A stretch of DNA of 64,000 nt from Mycobacterium sp. E183 (GTDB lineage: Bacteria > Actinomycetota > Actinomycetes > Mycobacteriales > Mycobacteriaceae): NCBI RefSeq assembly GCF_001667735.1, contig NZ_LZJN01000160.1:1-64000 (forward strand), given 5' to 3'. Of the stretch, positions 49,623 to 61,636 are shown piece by piece. The notes beneath the pieces are model-generated. The model saw only the letters and a list, made by a program, of their open reading frames with translations. It ran no database searches and was not told the origin of the DNA. Position 1 is the stretch's first letter, and each line of letters opens with the position of its first letter. The position numbers and the translations under genes were made by a program.

Positions 49623-50607
49623 TGAGCAGGGCCGCGAGTGCGGCGAGCGCCAACACCAGCGCCCCGAGCCGAACCCAGCCCACGCTGGCGTCGCCCTTGA
49701 TGGTCTCGTAGCCGATCTGCTGCTGCAGCGTCGCGTAGACCGCCTTCAGCTCCGCCAGGCTCGCGGCGTTGTACCAACTGCCGCCGGAGAGCTCGGCGAC
49801 CTTCTTCATCGTCGTGTCGTCGACGGGAACGGGCTGGCGCTGGTCGTTGATCTCGACGAAGCCGTACGGGGTGCCGAACGAGATCGTCGAGATGGGCACG
49901 CCCTGGTCCTTGGCGGTGCGGGCGGCGGTGAAGGCGCCCTTCGGGTTGTCCGGATTGGTCGGCATCGTCTCCTTGCCGTCGGAGAACAGCACGATGCGCG
50001 CCGGTGGCGGCTTGTCGCCGCCGCCGATCACCGCGCCGACCGTCGCGATCGCCTGCAACGCGGTGAAGATGCCCTCCCCGGTGGCGGTGCGGTCGGCGAA
50101 CTGCAACTTGTCCAGCGCGTTCTTCGTCGCGTCGCGGTTGGTCGTCGGCGACACCAGCACGGTGGCTGTGCCCGCGTACTCGATCAGCCCCAGGTTGATG
50201 CCCGGGGTCAGCTCGTCGGCGAACTGCTTGGCCGCCTCCTGCGCGGCCGCCATCCGGTTGGGCTGCACATCGGTGGCGCGCATCGACTGCGACACGTCGA
50301 TCACCAGCATCACCACCGCCCGGTTGCGGGGAATGCGGACGTCGTTGGTCGGCCCCGCCATCGCGATGGTGAACAGCACCAGCGACGCCACCAGCAGGAT
50401 CGCCGGCACGTGCCGCCAGCGCGAAGGACGTTGGGGCGCAACGCTTTCCAGCAGCTCCATGTTGGCGAAGCGCAGCATCCTTCGCTGCCGCGCCAGCTGC
50501 ATGAGGATGTACATCGCGGCCAGCCCGAACACGACCAACAGGAACAGGAAGAACCAGGAGTGTGCGAAGCCGGACAGCGATATCGGCCCGAGCAATGGCA
50601 GTGTCAT
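49600..50607 (-). CDS. VWA-domain membrane protein (Rv1481-like)
   Basis: The 335-residue protein has two N-terminal membrane segments, a von Willebrand A domain with the metal site DVSQSM near residue 97, and a C-terminal membrane segment, as in BatA/BatB proteins encoded with MoxR ATPases. It matches Rv1481. With the DUF58 and MoxR1 proteins upstream it probably forms a chaperone-like system for envelope proteins or enzymes. It is the last gene of the moxR1 operon. Confidence 0.93.
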   Translation of the reverse strand: MTLPLLGPISLSGFAHSWFFLFLLVVFGLAAMYILMQLARQRRMLRFANMELLESVAPQRPSRWRHVPAILLVASLVLFTIAMAGPTNDVRIPRNRAVVMLVIDVSQSMRATDVQPNRMAAAQEAAKQFADELTPGINLGLIEYAGTATVLVSPTTNRDATKNALDKLQFADRTATGEGIFTALQAIATVGAVIGGGDKPPPARIVLFSDGKETMPTNPDNPKGAFTAARTAKDQGVPISTISFGTPYGFVEINDQRQPVPVDDTTMKKVAELSGGSWYNAASLAELKAVYATLQQQIGYETIKGDASVGWVRLGALVLALAALAALLINRRLPT

Positions 50608-50650
50608 AAAACCGTCTTGGTGTGTCTGTGCGCCTCGGTCAAAGTGCCCG

Positions 50651-51604
50651 TCACTGCCGTCCCGCCATCGCCCCGCGCCGGCGGGACTCGACGAAGCGGA
50701 CGATGTCGGCGATCCAATCGCGGTCGGTGCGCAGGGTCAGTATCGGCGCCCCGCAGCTGCGCACGGTGCGCGCCACCTCGGCGCGGTGCGCGGCGGCAGC
50801 CTTGGCAAAATCGTCGCGCAGCTGGGGATCGATGGTGAACTCGCGGGTGACCCCGGATTCGGCGTCCTGCAGCACGACGTCGCCGATGTCGGGCAGCTCG
50901 ACGTCGCGGGGGTCGAGCACCTCGACGGCCAGCACCTCGTGGCGGGCCGCGATCGCCCGCAGCGGGCGCATCCAGTTGATCGGCCCCAGGAAGTCGCTGA
51001 TGATCACCGCCATGCCGCGGCGGCGTTCCGGACGGCGCAGCGCGTCGATGGTCGTCGCCAGATCCCCGCGCACGCCGACCGGCGCCCTCGGGGTGGTGGC
51101 GATGGTGCGCAGCAGCGTCTGTTCGTGCTGCCGCCCGGAGCGCGCCGGAACCCGAGTCGTGGTCTGGCCGTTGGAGATCAGCGCCCCGAGCCGGTTGCCG
51201 CCGCCGCTGTTGAGGAACGTGATCGCGGCAGCTGCCGCCACGGCCAGGTCGCGCTTCTCGCAGCCCACGGTGCCGAAGTCGAGGCTGGCCGACATGTCGA
51301 CCACCAGCCACGTCTCCAGCTCACGGTCGGCGATCATCTGCCGGACGTGGGGGTGCGTGGTGCGCGCCGTGACGGCCCAGTCCATCCTCCGGACGTCGTC
51401 ACCGGGCTGGTACTCGCGCGATTCGCCCGGCTCGGAGCCCGGTCCCGGGATCAGCCCGAGATGGTCACCGTGCAGGACGCCGTCGAGCTTGCGCTTGACC
51501 GTCAGCTCGAGTTGCCGCAGCGCCGCCGCCAGCTTCGGGTCGACGATCTGCCCGCGCTGCATCGAGGGCGGGTGTGGCACCGCCGGCTGCTTGGGGTCGG
51601 TCAC
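50651..51604 (-). CDS. DUF58-domain protein (Rv1480-like)
   Basis: The 317-residue soluble protein has the DUF58 hallmark [23 protein letters not shown] near residue 60 and [13 protein letters not shown] near 95, a degenerate VWA-like fold. It matches Rv1480. It sits between moxR1 (overlapping by four bases) and the VWA gene, the standard order of MoxR operons, and is thought to link the ATPase to its client. Confidence 0.93.
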   Translation of the reverse strand: MTDPKQPAVPHPPSMQRGQIVDPKLAAALRQLELTVKRKLDGVLHGDHLGLIPGPGSEPGESREYQPGDDVRRMDWAVTARTTHPHVRQMIADRELETWLVVDMSASLDFGTVGCEKRDLAVAAAAAITFLNSGGGNRLGALISNGQTTTRVPARSGRQHEQTLLRTIATTPRAPVGVRGDLATTIDALRRPERRRGMAVIISDFLGPINWMRPLRAIAARHEVLAVEVLDPRDVELPDIGDVVLQDAESGVTREFTIDPQLRDDFAKAAAAHRAEVARTVRSCGAPILTLRTDRDWIADIVRFVESRRRGAMAGRQ

Positions 51605-52734
51605 CGACCGCTAGCCGCGCCGGCGGGCTGCATCACAGGGGGCACCGACTGCCCCTGCTGCGGAACGGCGTTGACCTGAGGCAGGGCGACCGTCTGCAGG
51701 ATCCGGTTGATGACGATCTCCGACGAGATCTCGTCGGCGAGCGCGTCGTAGGTGAGCACCAGGCGGTGCCGCAGCACGTCGGGAATGACATCGACGACAT
51801 CCTGCGGAATCACGTAGTCGCGGCCACGCACCAGCGCCAGCGAGCGGGACGCGGCGATGATGCCCAGCGAGGCGCGCGGGGACGCACCGAACGAGATCCA
51901 CGTCTTGACGTCGTTCATGCCAAGCTGCTCGGGATGGCGGGTGGCGGTCACGACGCGCACCACGTAGTCGACCAGCGCGTGGTGCACGAAGCCGTTAGCC
52001 GCGATGTCCTGCAGCCGCAACAAGTCGCCGGTGTTGAGGATCTGCTTGGGCTCGGGCGGCCGCACACCCATCCGGTAGATGATCTCCCGCTCTTCTTCGG
52101 GCGACGGGTAGCCGACGTTGATCTTGAACAGGAAGCGGTCCCGCTGGGCCTCGGGGAGCGGGTACACGCCCTCGTGCTCGATCGGGTTCTGGGTGGCCAT
52201 CACCAGGAACGGGTTGGGCAGCGGGAACCTCTTGCCGCCGATCGACACTTGGCGTTCCTGCATGACCTCCAGCAACGCCGACTGCACCTTGGCAGGCGCA
52301 CGGTTGATCTCGTCGGCGAGCAGGAAGTTCACCACCACCGGGCCGAGCTCGGTGTCGAACTCCTCCTTGCCCTGCCGGTAGATGCGGGTACCGATGATGT
52401 CGGTGGGCACCAGGTCGGGCGTGAACTGGATGCGGGCGAACGTGCCGCCCACCACCTTGGCGAAGGTCTCGACGGCCAGGGTCTTGGCCACACCTGGGAC
52501 ACCTTCGAGCAACACGTGGCCCTTGGAGAGCAGGCCGACCAGCATCCGCTCGACGAGCTGGTCCTGGCCGACGATGATCCGCTTGACCTCGAAGATGGCC
52601 CGCTCCAGCGTGTGCACCTCCGCGGCCAGGCCATTACCACCGCCCGACGGCGCCTCATGGGCCGGCGAGCCGGCAGGACCACCCGGGCCCGAGTAACCGC
52701 TGGCGCCCTGAGGCGGCCCACCTGCTGCTGTCAT
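51601..52734 (-). CDS. moxR1: MoxR-family AAA+ ATPase
   Basis: The 377-residue ATPase has Walker A EGVPGVAKTLA near residue 73, Walker B LLADEINRAPAKVQSALLE near 135 and sensor ATQNPIEHEG near 180. Length equals Rv1479. A flexible Gly/Pro-rich head of about 35 residues comes first. ATG 52734 has GGAGGG seven bases upstream, which rules out the longer frame to 52812. It heads the MoxR1-DUF58-VWA operon. MoxR proteins act as chaperones for metal-enzyme or envelope assembly. Confidence 0.95.
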   Translation of the reverse strand: MTAAGGPPQGASGYSGPGGPAGSPAHEAPSGGGNGLAAEVHTLERAIFEVKRIIVGQDQLVERMLVGLLSKGHVLLEGVPGVAKTLAVETFAKVVGGTFARIQFTPDLVPTDIIGTRIYRQGKEEFDTELGPVVVNFLLADEINRAPAKVQSALLEVMQERQVSIGGKRFPLPNPFLVMATQNPIEHEGVYPLPEAQRDRFLFKINVGYPSPEEEREIIYRMGVRPPEPKQILNTGDLLRLQDIAANGFVHHALVDYVVRVVTATRHPEQLGMNDVKTWISFGASPRASLGIIAASRSLALVRGRDYVIPQDVVDVIPDVLRHRLVLTYDALADEISSEIVINRILQTVALPQVNAVPQQGQSVPPVMQPAGAASGR

Positions 52735-52897
52735 CAATAACCCTCCACAGCTCATTCGGACACGACTGCTTGCACCACCACTGTCGTGGGGCCGCGACGT
52801 GCCCGCGTCCAACTATTCCAGGCCCGCCGGATTCCGTCGACGCTGGTGGTTCGCCCCCGGCATCCAGCCGGGCGACCCGCCCAGCAACGAACCTGGA

Positions 52898-53653
52898 TCA
52901 GTACTCGATGATCCTAGTCAGGAACGGCGTCATGCCGGGCTTGCGAACCGGGCTGACGGTGACGTGACCGGCGAGGCTGGACGCCTCCAGCATCTGGCCG
53001 TTGCCCAGATACATCGTCACGTGCTGGCCGCCGTTCGGGCCGTAGAAGATCAGGTCGCCGCGCCGCGCCTGGTCGGGTGGGATGTGCCGGCCGGCGTTGT
53101 ACTGGTCACCGGAGAACCGGGGAATCAGGACGCCGACGCCGGCGAAGCCGTACCGCATCAGGCCCGAGCAGTCGAAACCGGTGATGTTCGCGCCGTCGCC
53201 GACGCCCTTGCTCGGGCCGTCCAGCGAGCCACCGCCCCACGAGTAGGGCACGCCCATCTGCGAGCCCATCCGCTTGATGACGTACTCGATTGCCTGACGG
53301 CCGTAGACCCGCGGGATCTTGCCGCCCGGGTTGGTGGGGCTTGCCGCAGTGGGAGCGGGATCCCCCAGGATGTTGATTCCGAGGCCGCCCAGGAACTGCC
53401 TGCCCAGGTCCATCGTCGTTTGGGTCGCCTGGGCGGTGGCCTGCAGCGACGCGTTGGCGACGGCGAGCGGGTCGCCCGGGGCGCCCGCGCTGATCGTCGC
53501 CGGCAGGGTGGGGTCCCAGGCGCCGGGGTCGGCCACGGCGACGGGCGCCGGGGCGGCGACCGACAACATCAGCCCGGTCACCACGGTGGTGATCCAGGCG
53601 AGGTTGATCAGGCGAATCCGCTTGCGGCGCATGGCTCCCCGTTCGATTTTCAT
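52898..53653 (-). CDS. ripB: Peptidoglycan endopeptidase RipB
   Basis: The 251-residue secreted protein has a basic N-terminus and signal segment (about 15-40, cleavage near AVAD) and a C-terminal NlpC/P60 domain with the catalytic Cys in GFDCSGL near residue 160 and His in GQHVTMYLG near 212. It cuts the D-Glu-mDAP bond of peptidoglycan stems with RipA. ATG 53653 lies four bases after the ripA stop, so they are coupled. There is no coiled-coil regulatory domain, unlike RipA. It matches Rv1478. Confidence 0.95.
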   Translation of the reverse strand: MKIERGAMRRKRIRLINLAWITTVVTGLMLSVAAPAPVAVADPGAWDPTLPATISAGAPGDPLAVANASLQATAQATQTTMDLGRQFLGGLGINILGDPAPTAASPTNPGGKIPRVYGRQAIEYVIKRMGSQMGVPYSWGGGSLDGPSKGVGDGANITGFDCSGLMRYGFAGVGVLIPRFSGDQYNAGRHIPPDQARRGDLIFYGPNGGQHVTMYLGNGQMLEASSLAGHVTVSPVRKPGMTPFLTRIIEY

Positions 53654-53657
53654 TCGT

Positions 53658-55094
53658 TCACCACTCGATGTAGCGGACCACGTAGGGCGTCATGCCGCTG
53701 GTGCGCACCGGCGCGACGCGGACCTTCAGCCCGATATCGGGGGCCTCGAGCATTTGCCCGTCGCCGAGGTAGATCGTGACGTGCTGGCTGCCGCCGGGGC
53801 CGTAGAAGATGACGTCGCCGCGGCGCATCTGCGAGGACGGGATCTTGCGGCCCAGGTTGTACTGCGAGCCCGAGTAGTGCGGCAGCTTGATGCCCACCCC
53901 GGCGAACGAGTACAGGACCAGGCCCGAGCAGTCGAAGCCGGTGATGCCGGCGCCCGAGTCGATGCCCTTGCTGGGCCCGGCGGCGTTGCCGCCGCCCCAG
54001 GAGTACGGCACGCCGATCTGCGACATGCCGCGCCGGATCACGTATTCGGTGGCCTGCCGGCCGTACACCCGCGGGATCCGCCCGGAAGTCCCGCCGGGGG
54101 CGGCATTGGTGATGCCTGTGTCGTCGGGCTTGAGGATGCCGAGCTGCTGCAGGAAGTTGCGGCCCAGTCCGGCGGTGACCTGCGTCGAGGTGGCCGAGAT
54201 CCCCAGCACCTGGTTGATGACCGCGATCGGGTCGCCGGGGACGTTGGCGCTCGGGATCATCGGCAGGGTCGGGTCCCAGGCGCCGTCCCAGCGGCGGGCC
54301 CCGGTGTGCGGCGCCGGCGCCCCGGGCGAGCCGGTCTCCCACCGGTCGCCCGAGCTCGGGGTGGCGGGACCGCCCGGGCCGGTCGACCACTGCCGTTGGG
54401 CGGCTTCGAGTTTCGCCTGCGCCTCGTCGCGTTCGGCGGCCAGCCGGGTGACCTGTTCGCGCTGTTCGTCGAACTTGCGCTTGGAATCGGTCAGCGCCGC
54501 CACCGCGGCGTCCTGGCTGCCTTTGGCGTCGGCGGCGGCCTTGTCGGCCTTCTGCTTGGCCAGCCGAGCCGCCGATTCCTTGTTCACCTGTTCGGTTCGC
54601 GCCTGCTGCAGCCTGGTCATCACCGTTTGGGAGCTCGCGGACAGGGTCTTCGCGGCGGCCTCGGTGGCGATGATCTCGTCTGGGCTGGTGGCGGTCAGGT
54701 AGCTGCTCGACGGGCCATTCATGTAGGTGGCGGCGGCGAACGTGTCGAACCGCTGTTGCGCCGCGGCGATCGCGGTGTTGGCGTCTTTGACCGCCTGCTG
54801 GCTGGTCTCGAGGTCGCGTTGGGCCGCGGCGACGTTGTCCCGGGTGGTCTCGACGTCCACCAGGGCTTTGTTGACGCTCTCCTGTTCCGTCTGGATTTCG
54901 GCGCTCAGATTCTCCAGGCGCTGGTTCGCCTTCGCGACGTTGGCGATCAGACCGGCCAGGCTGTCGGCGGCGGGGTCACCCTGGGCGAGCCCGGGCGTAC
55001 AGAGCAGCAGGGCCACGCTCACGACTGATGGCACGACCGGCCGGACGAGCCTCGCGACCGGTTGCGCAGCGGAGCCCCGGCGTGTGCGTCTCAT
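53658..55094 (-). CDS. ripA: Peptidoglycan endopeptidase RipA
   Basis: The 478-residue secreted protein has a signal segment (about 18-40), a long coiled coil (about 40-250, with repeated Ala/Gln/Lys/Asp heptads), a Pro-rich linker and a C-terminal NlpC/P60 domain with Cys in GFDCSGLVL near 385 and His in SQHVTIYLG near 437. It separates daughter cells with RpfB and is essential for division in M. tuberculosis (Rv1477). The coiled coil blocks the active site in the zymogen. A pair of GTCAC-type repeats upstream may be an MtrA site, since MtrA is known to regulate ripA. Confidence 0.96.
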   Translation of the reverse strand: MRRTRRGSAAQPVARLVRPVVPSVVSVALLLCTPGLAQGDPAADSLAGLIANVAKANQRLENLSAEIQTEQESVNKALVDVETTRDNVAAAQRDLETSQQAVKDANTAIAAAQQRFDTFAAATYMNGPSSSYLTATSPDEIIATEAAAKTLSASSQTVMTRLQQARTEQVNKESAARLAKQKADKAAADAKGSQDAAVAALTDSKRKFDEQREQVTRLAAERDEAQAKLEAAQRQWSTGPGGPATPSSGDRWETGSPGAPAPHTGARRWDGAWDPTLPMIPSANVPGDPIAVINQVLGISATSTQVTAGLGRNFLQQLGILKPDDTGITNAAPGGTSGRIPRVYGRQATEYVIRRGMSQIGVPYSWGGGNAAGPSKGIDSGAGITGFDCSGLVLYSFAGVGIKLPHYSGSQYNLGRKIPSSQMRRGDVIFYGPGGSQHVTIYLGDGQMLEAPDIGLKVRVAPVRTSGMTPYVVRYIEW

Positions 55095-55249
55095 TCGACT
55101 CAGGTCTCCTACGGCTCAACGCGACGGGCGGCGCCGGCCACAGGGCTCTCAAGAGGCGCCAAAGACAACACCAGCATCATTTGCACCGTACGTCACACTA
55201 TTGGGCGTGCAAACGCTCCACAGAAATCGCACTCTTGACGTGCGTTTAA

Positions 55250-55266
55250 TGTGACCGAACGGTGAC
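55250..55266 (-). promoter_or_regulatory. Possible MtrA-type direct repeat upstream of ripA
   Basis: On the minus strand GTCACC and GTCACA recur with an 11-base period (plus-strand TGTGAC at 55250-55255 and GGTGAC at 55261-55266), about 155 bases before the ripA start. The core resembles published MtrA half-sites, and ripA is a known MtrA target. Only two half-sites are seen, so chance is possible. Confidence 0.4.
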
Positions 55267-55333
55267 CTGCCGGGTTTGCCGCAGCGGCCGATGAGGGAGT
55301 GGCCGGCGGGACCTGTCGCGCCGGAAAGCGGGG

Positions 55334-55882
55334 CTAGGCCGTGTTCGTCGGCGTCACTTCCTGCGCCCCCGCCGAATCCGACGGAGTTGCTGATCGCCTG
55401 GCGCGCAGCTGCAGGAGGCGGGTGCCGACGGCGGCCGCGAAGACCGCGAGCAGCAGGAAGATGGTGAGGCCCGTCCACGGGAATTCGTGGCCCTCGAGCT
55501 CGCCCACGAAATGCTGCGCCGAGACCACCGGGTTGCCGGTCTTGGCGATGTCCTCGCCGGCCTCCAGCGTGACCCGCGGGAATTGTGTGCTGTAGCTACC
55601 TACGTAACTCGGGCTGAGCGTCAGGACGGTCGAGTCGTGGTAGTCGGCGCCGACCACGGTCGAGATGTCGCGCAGCGGGGTGTCGTTCGGGGGGTTGTGG
55701 TCGAGCAGCACGATCTTGAGGTTGATGCCGTGTGCGCGCGCCTGGTTGACCACATCGAGCAGCTCGGGCAGCGCCGCGGCCGGCGCGCTGACGCCGTCGG
55801 CGGCAACCTGCGCCTTGATCGCGGCCATGTCGACGTCTTGCGGAATGTAGAGCGGCAGGACGAAGGATTCGTGCCCGGTCAT
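55334..55882 (-). CDS. Membrane protein of unknown function (Rv1476-like)
   Basis: The 182-residue protein has a hydrophilic N-terminal domain with ELLDVVNQARAHGINLKIVLLDHNPP near residue 40, one membrane segment near 138-158 and a short basic tail. It matches Rv1476. The start is ATG 55882 with GGGAGGCGAA upstream; the open frame reaches 56077. Family members have a TPM-like fold in part, but I would not assign a function. It lies between ripA and acn, divergent from acn. Confidence 0.85.
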   Translation of the reverse strand: MTGHESFVLPLYIPQDVDMAAIKAQVAADGVSAPAAALPELLDVVNQARAHGINLKIVLLDHNPPNDTPLRDISTVVGADYHDSTVLTLSPSYVGSYSTQFPRVTLEAGEDIAKTGNPVVSAQHFVGELEGHEFPWTGLTIFLLLAVFAAAVGTRLLQLRARRSATPSDSAGAQEVTPTNTA

Positions 55883-55993
55883 TTCGCCTCCCTGACTAGT
55901 GCTACCGGCACCGTACGCGACGCGGGTTCGCGATCGCCCGCCCGGCGGGCGGGCCGGCCTCGCCGCAAGCCGCGCCGCCCTTGCGGTCACGAC

Positions 55994-56042
55994 ACATAAA
56001 CCACGCACACGACACGCCGGCGAGGGTGTGCGAGGTTTATGT
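55994..56042. repeat. Inverted repeat in the Rv1476-acn gap
   Basis: Arms of 17 bases at 55994-56010 and 56026-56042 pair with a single mismatch around a 15-base spacer. Both arms carry GGTTTATGT reading outward. It lies about 110 bases from the Rv1476-like start and 210 from acn. It may be an operator or promoter-linked element; there is no T tract as in a terminator. The rest of the 368-base gap (55883-56250) holds only the AcnR site and no gene. Confidence 0.6.
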
Positions 56043-56170
56043 TTCGAGAGCATCCGCCCGGCGCCGCGCCCGGGCACGCGGTCACGGCGCTTCCGAGAGA
56101 GTCCGCCCCGAGGGGTTTAAACCGTCGGCCTACGCGACAAGACTGGACCTACGGGCGCCCCGCCGTAATG

Positions 56171-56186
56171 CAGGACAAGCGTACTG
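56171..56186 (+). promoter_or_regulatory. AcnR operator in the acn promoter
   Basis: CAGGACAAGCGTACTG matches at every fixed position the operator reported for Corynebacterium AcnR, CAGNACnnncGTACTG. It lies 64 bases before the acn start. The repressor gene follows acn directly. Autonomous repression of aconitase, relieved by citrate in corynebacteria, is expected. Confidence 0.82.
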
Positions 56187-56250
56187 TTAAAGTAGCACCG
56201 CACCGCCGGCACGGCCCGTCGGCGGAAGAACTAAATCCTTGGGAGTTGAA

Positions 56251-59067
<2,817 letters not shown>

Positions 59068-59079
59068 CCGTCGTCGCCT

Positions 59080-59661
59080 GTGCCCAAAGTCAGCGAGGAT
59101 CATCTGGCGGCTCGCCGCCGCCAGATCCTCGACGGTGCCCGCCGTTGCTTCGCCGAGTACGGCTACGACAAGGCCACGGTGCGGCGGCTGGAGACGGCCA
59201 TCGGGATGTCGCGTGGCGCGATCTTCCACCACTTCCGCGACAAGGACGCGCTGTTCTTCGCGCTGGCGCACGAGGATGCCGAGCGGATGGCCGACGTGGC
59301 GTCGCGCGAGGGCCTCATCCAGGTGATGCGCGACATGCTCGCCGCGCCCGACCAGTTCGACTGGCTGGCCACCAGGCTGGAGATCGCACGCAAGCTGCGC
59401 AACGACCCCGAGTTCAGCCGCGGCTGGGCGGAGCGGTCCGCGGAACTGGCGGCGGCGACAACCGACCGGTTGCGCCGGCAGAAGGAGGCGCACCGGGTGC
59501 GCGACGACGTTCCCGGCGACGTGTTGCAGTGCTATCTGGAGTTGGTGCTCGACGGCCTGGTGGCGCGGCTGGCGTCAGGCGAGGATCCGCGGCGATTGTC
59601 CGCGGTGCTCGACCTGGTGGAAAAGTCCGTGCGCCGCAACGACTCTGGCCCGCAGGAGTAG
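59080..59661 (+). CDS. acnR: TetR-family repressor of aconitase
   Basis: The 193-residue regulator has an N-terminal TetR helix-turn-helix (RRQILDGARRCFAEYGYD near residue 10, then MSRGAIFHHFRDKDALFFAL near 44) and an all-helical ligand domain. It matches Rv1474c and AcnR of Corynebacterium glutamicum, which binds the acn promoter and is encoded just after acn, as here. A perfect AcnR operator lies before acn. GTG 59080 is the start. Confidence 0.92.
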   Translation: MPKVSEDHLAARRRQILDGARRCFAEYGYDKATVRRLETAIGMSRGAIFHHFRDKDALFFALAHEDAERMADVASREGLIQVMRDMLAAPDQFDWLATRLEIARKLRNDPEFSRGWAERSAELAAATTDRLRRQKEAHRVRDDVPGDVLQCYLELVLDGLVARLASGEDPRRLSAVLDLVEKSVRRNDSGPQE

Positions 59662-59674
59662 CGACGCCGCGGCG

Positions 59675-59884
59675 CTACACCCGTGCGGATCGCGCGGTGC
59701 GGTTCGGGCCGCCGCGGCTGCGCATCGTGGCACCCGCCTGCAGCAGCAGGCTGTGAATCGATCCGTAGGACCTGCCGGTCGAGGCGACCAGCGTGCGGAT
59801 GCTGGCCCCGCCCTCGTAGGCGTTCCGTAGCTCGGACAACAACTCCTCGCGGGTCTTCTTCGACCTTTGCGGTGTCCTTTTCAT
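59675..59884 (-). CDS. Small helix-turn-helix protein (Rv1473A-like)
   Basis: The 69-residue basic protein has a helix-turn-helix pattern, LRNAYEGGASIRTLVASTGRSYGSIHSLL at about 20-48. It matches Rv1473A in size and position. It converges with acnR with 13 bases between stops. DNA binding is likely; targets unknown. Confidence 0.8.
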   Translation of the reverse strand: MKRTPQRSKKTREELLSELRNAYEGGASIRTLVASTGRSYGSIHSLLLQAGATMRSRGGPNRTARSARV

Positions 59885-59977
59885 GGATGTCCTCCGCGGC
59901 TGAGCACGATCGCAAGCACCTAAGAGTAGGAACCCGTCGTCGGCCGCGGGCCGATTTGGACGAAAAGCACCCGGGAG

Positions 59978-61615
59978 TCAGGCCAGTTCGATGAGGTCTC
60001 GGTAGTCGTCGGACCAGAAGTCCTCGGTGCCGTCGGGCAGCAGCACAACCCGTTGCGGGTCGAGCGCCTCGGCCGCGCCGGGATCGTGCGTCACGAGCAC
60101 CACCGCGCCCTGGTAACTGCGCAGCGCGTCGAGCACCTGTTCGCGCGAGGCGGGATCGAGGTTGTTCGTCGGCTCGTCGAGCAGCAGAACGTTCGCCGTC
60201 GACGCCACCAGCCCGGCCAGCGCGAGCCGTGTCTTCTCGCCACCCGACAGCGTGCCCGCCGGTTGGTCGAGCTGCGGTCCGCTGAACATGAACGCGCCCA
60301 GCAGGCCCCGCAGATCCTGCTCGCCGGTGTCGGGCGCGGCGTGCCGGATGTTCTCCCACACGCTGGCGTTGTTGTCGAGGGTGTCGTGCTCCTGCGCGAA
60401 ATAGCCCATCCGCAAGCCGTGGCCGGGCTCCAGCCCACCGGTGTCCGGTTGCTCGGTGCCGGCCAGCAGTCGCAGCAGCGTCGTCTTGCCGGCGCCGTTG
60501 AGGCCGAGGACCACCACCCGCGAGCCGCGGTCGATGGCCAGGTCCACGCCGGTGAACACCTCGAGCGACCCGTACGACTTGCTCAGTCCCTTGGCCACCA
60601 GCGGCGTGCGCCCGCACGGGGCGGGGGTGGGGAACTTGATGCGGGCGACCTTATCGGCGACCCGCTCCTCGTCGAGCGCGGCCATCATCCGGTCGGCGCG
60701 ACGCAGCATGTTCTGGGCGGCAACGGCTTTCGTGGCCTTGGCGCCCAACTTGGCGGCCTGCGTGCGCAGCGCGGCGGCCTTGCGTTCGGCATTGGCGCGC
60801 TCACGGCGGCGCCGTTGCTCGTCGGTGGCCCGGGCGTCCAGATACTTCTGCCAGCCCATGTTGTAGACGTCGACCTCGCCGCGCACGGCGTCGAGAAACC
60901 ACACCCGGTTGACGACGTCGGCGAGCAACTCGACGTTGTGGCTGATGATCACCAGCCCGCCGGTGTGGGCGCGCAGGAAATCGCGCAGCCAGCCAACCGA
61001 ATCCGCGTCCAGGTGGTTGGTGGGCTCGTCGAGCAGCAGGGTGGTCTCTGAACCTGAAGCGCCCGCTCCGCCTTCCGACGCGGCGAACAGGATCCGCGCC
61101 AGCTCCACCCGGCGGCGCTGCCCGCCCGACAGCGTGCGCAGCTTCTGCGTCAGCACCCGGTCCGGCAGGCCGAGACTCGCGCAGATGCGGCTGGCCTCGC
61201 TCTCGGCCCCGTAGCCGCCCAGCGCCACGAACCGCTCCTCCAGCTGCCCGTACCGGCGAATGGCGCGGTCGCGTGCCTCGTCGTCGGCGACCTCGGCCAT
61301 CAACGCCTGCTGCTTTTCCAGGTCGGTGAGCAGAACGTCCAGGCCGCGGGCCGACAACACCCGGTCGCGCGCCAGCACGTCGAGGTCGCCCTCCTTGGGA
61401 TCCTGTGGCAGATAACCGATTTCACCGGCGCGCAGCACCGACCCGGCGTACGGTTCGGTCTCGCCGGCCAGGATGCGCAGGGTGGTCGTCTTGCCGGCGC
61501 CGTTGCGCCCGACCAGCCCGATCCGGTCGCCGGGCTGCACGCGCAGGTCCGGCCCTTCGGGTGAGAGCAGGATGCGCGCACCGGCGCGGACCTCGAGGTC
61601 CGTGGCAGTGATCAC
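59978..61615 (-). CDS. ABC-F family ATPase (Rv1473-like)
   Basis: The 545-residue cytoplasmic protein has two ABC domains and no membrane segment: Walker A GRNGAGKTT near residue 36 and GLNGAGKTT near 352, signatures LSGGQRRR near 157 and LSGGEKTR near 440, and Walker B LLLDEPTN in each. The charged linker between them (about 240-310, with RRRRERANAERKAAAL) is that of ABC-F proteins, which act on ribosomes; Rv1473 has been linked to macrolide resistance. Family diversity makes a resistance role uncertain here. Confidence 0.93.
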   Translation of the reverse strand: MITATDLEVRAGARILLSPEGPDLRVQPGDRIGLVGRNGAGKTTTLRILAGETEPYAGSVLRAGEIGYLPQDPKEGDLDVLARDRVLSARGLDVLLTDLEKQQALMAEVADDEARDRAIRRYGQLEERFVALGGYGAESEASRICASLGLPDRVLTQKLRTLSGGQRRRVELARILFAASEGGAGASGSETTLLLDEPTNHLDADSVGWLRDFLRAHTGGLVIISHNVELLADVVNRVWFLDAVRGEVDVYNMGWQKYLDARATDEQRRRRERANAERKAAALRTQAAKLGAKATKAVAAQNMLRRADRMMAALDEERVADKVARIKFPTPAPCGRTPLVAKGLSKSYGSLEVFTGVDLAIDRGSRVVVLGLNGAGKTTLLRLLAGTEQPDTGGLEPGHGLRMGYFAQEHDTLDNNASVWENIRHAAPDTGEQDLRGLLGAFMFSGPQLDQPAGTLSGGEKTRLALAGLVASTANVLLLDEPTNNLDPASREQVLDALRSYQGAVVLVTHDPGAAEALDPQRVVLLPDGTEDFWSDDYRDLIELA

Positions 61616-61636
61616 ATCTACTCCCTGATGTCGTGG

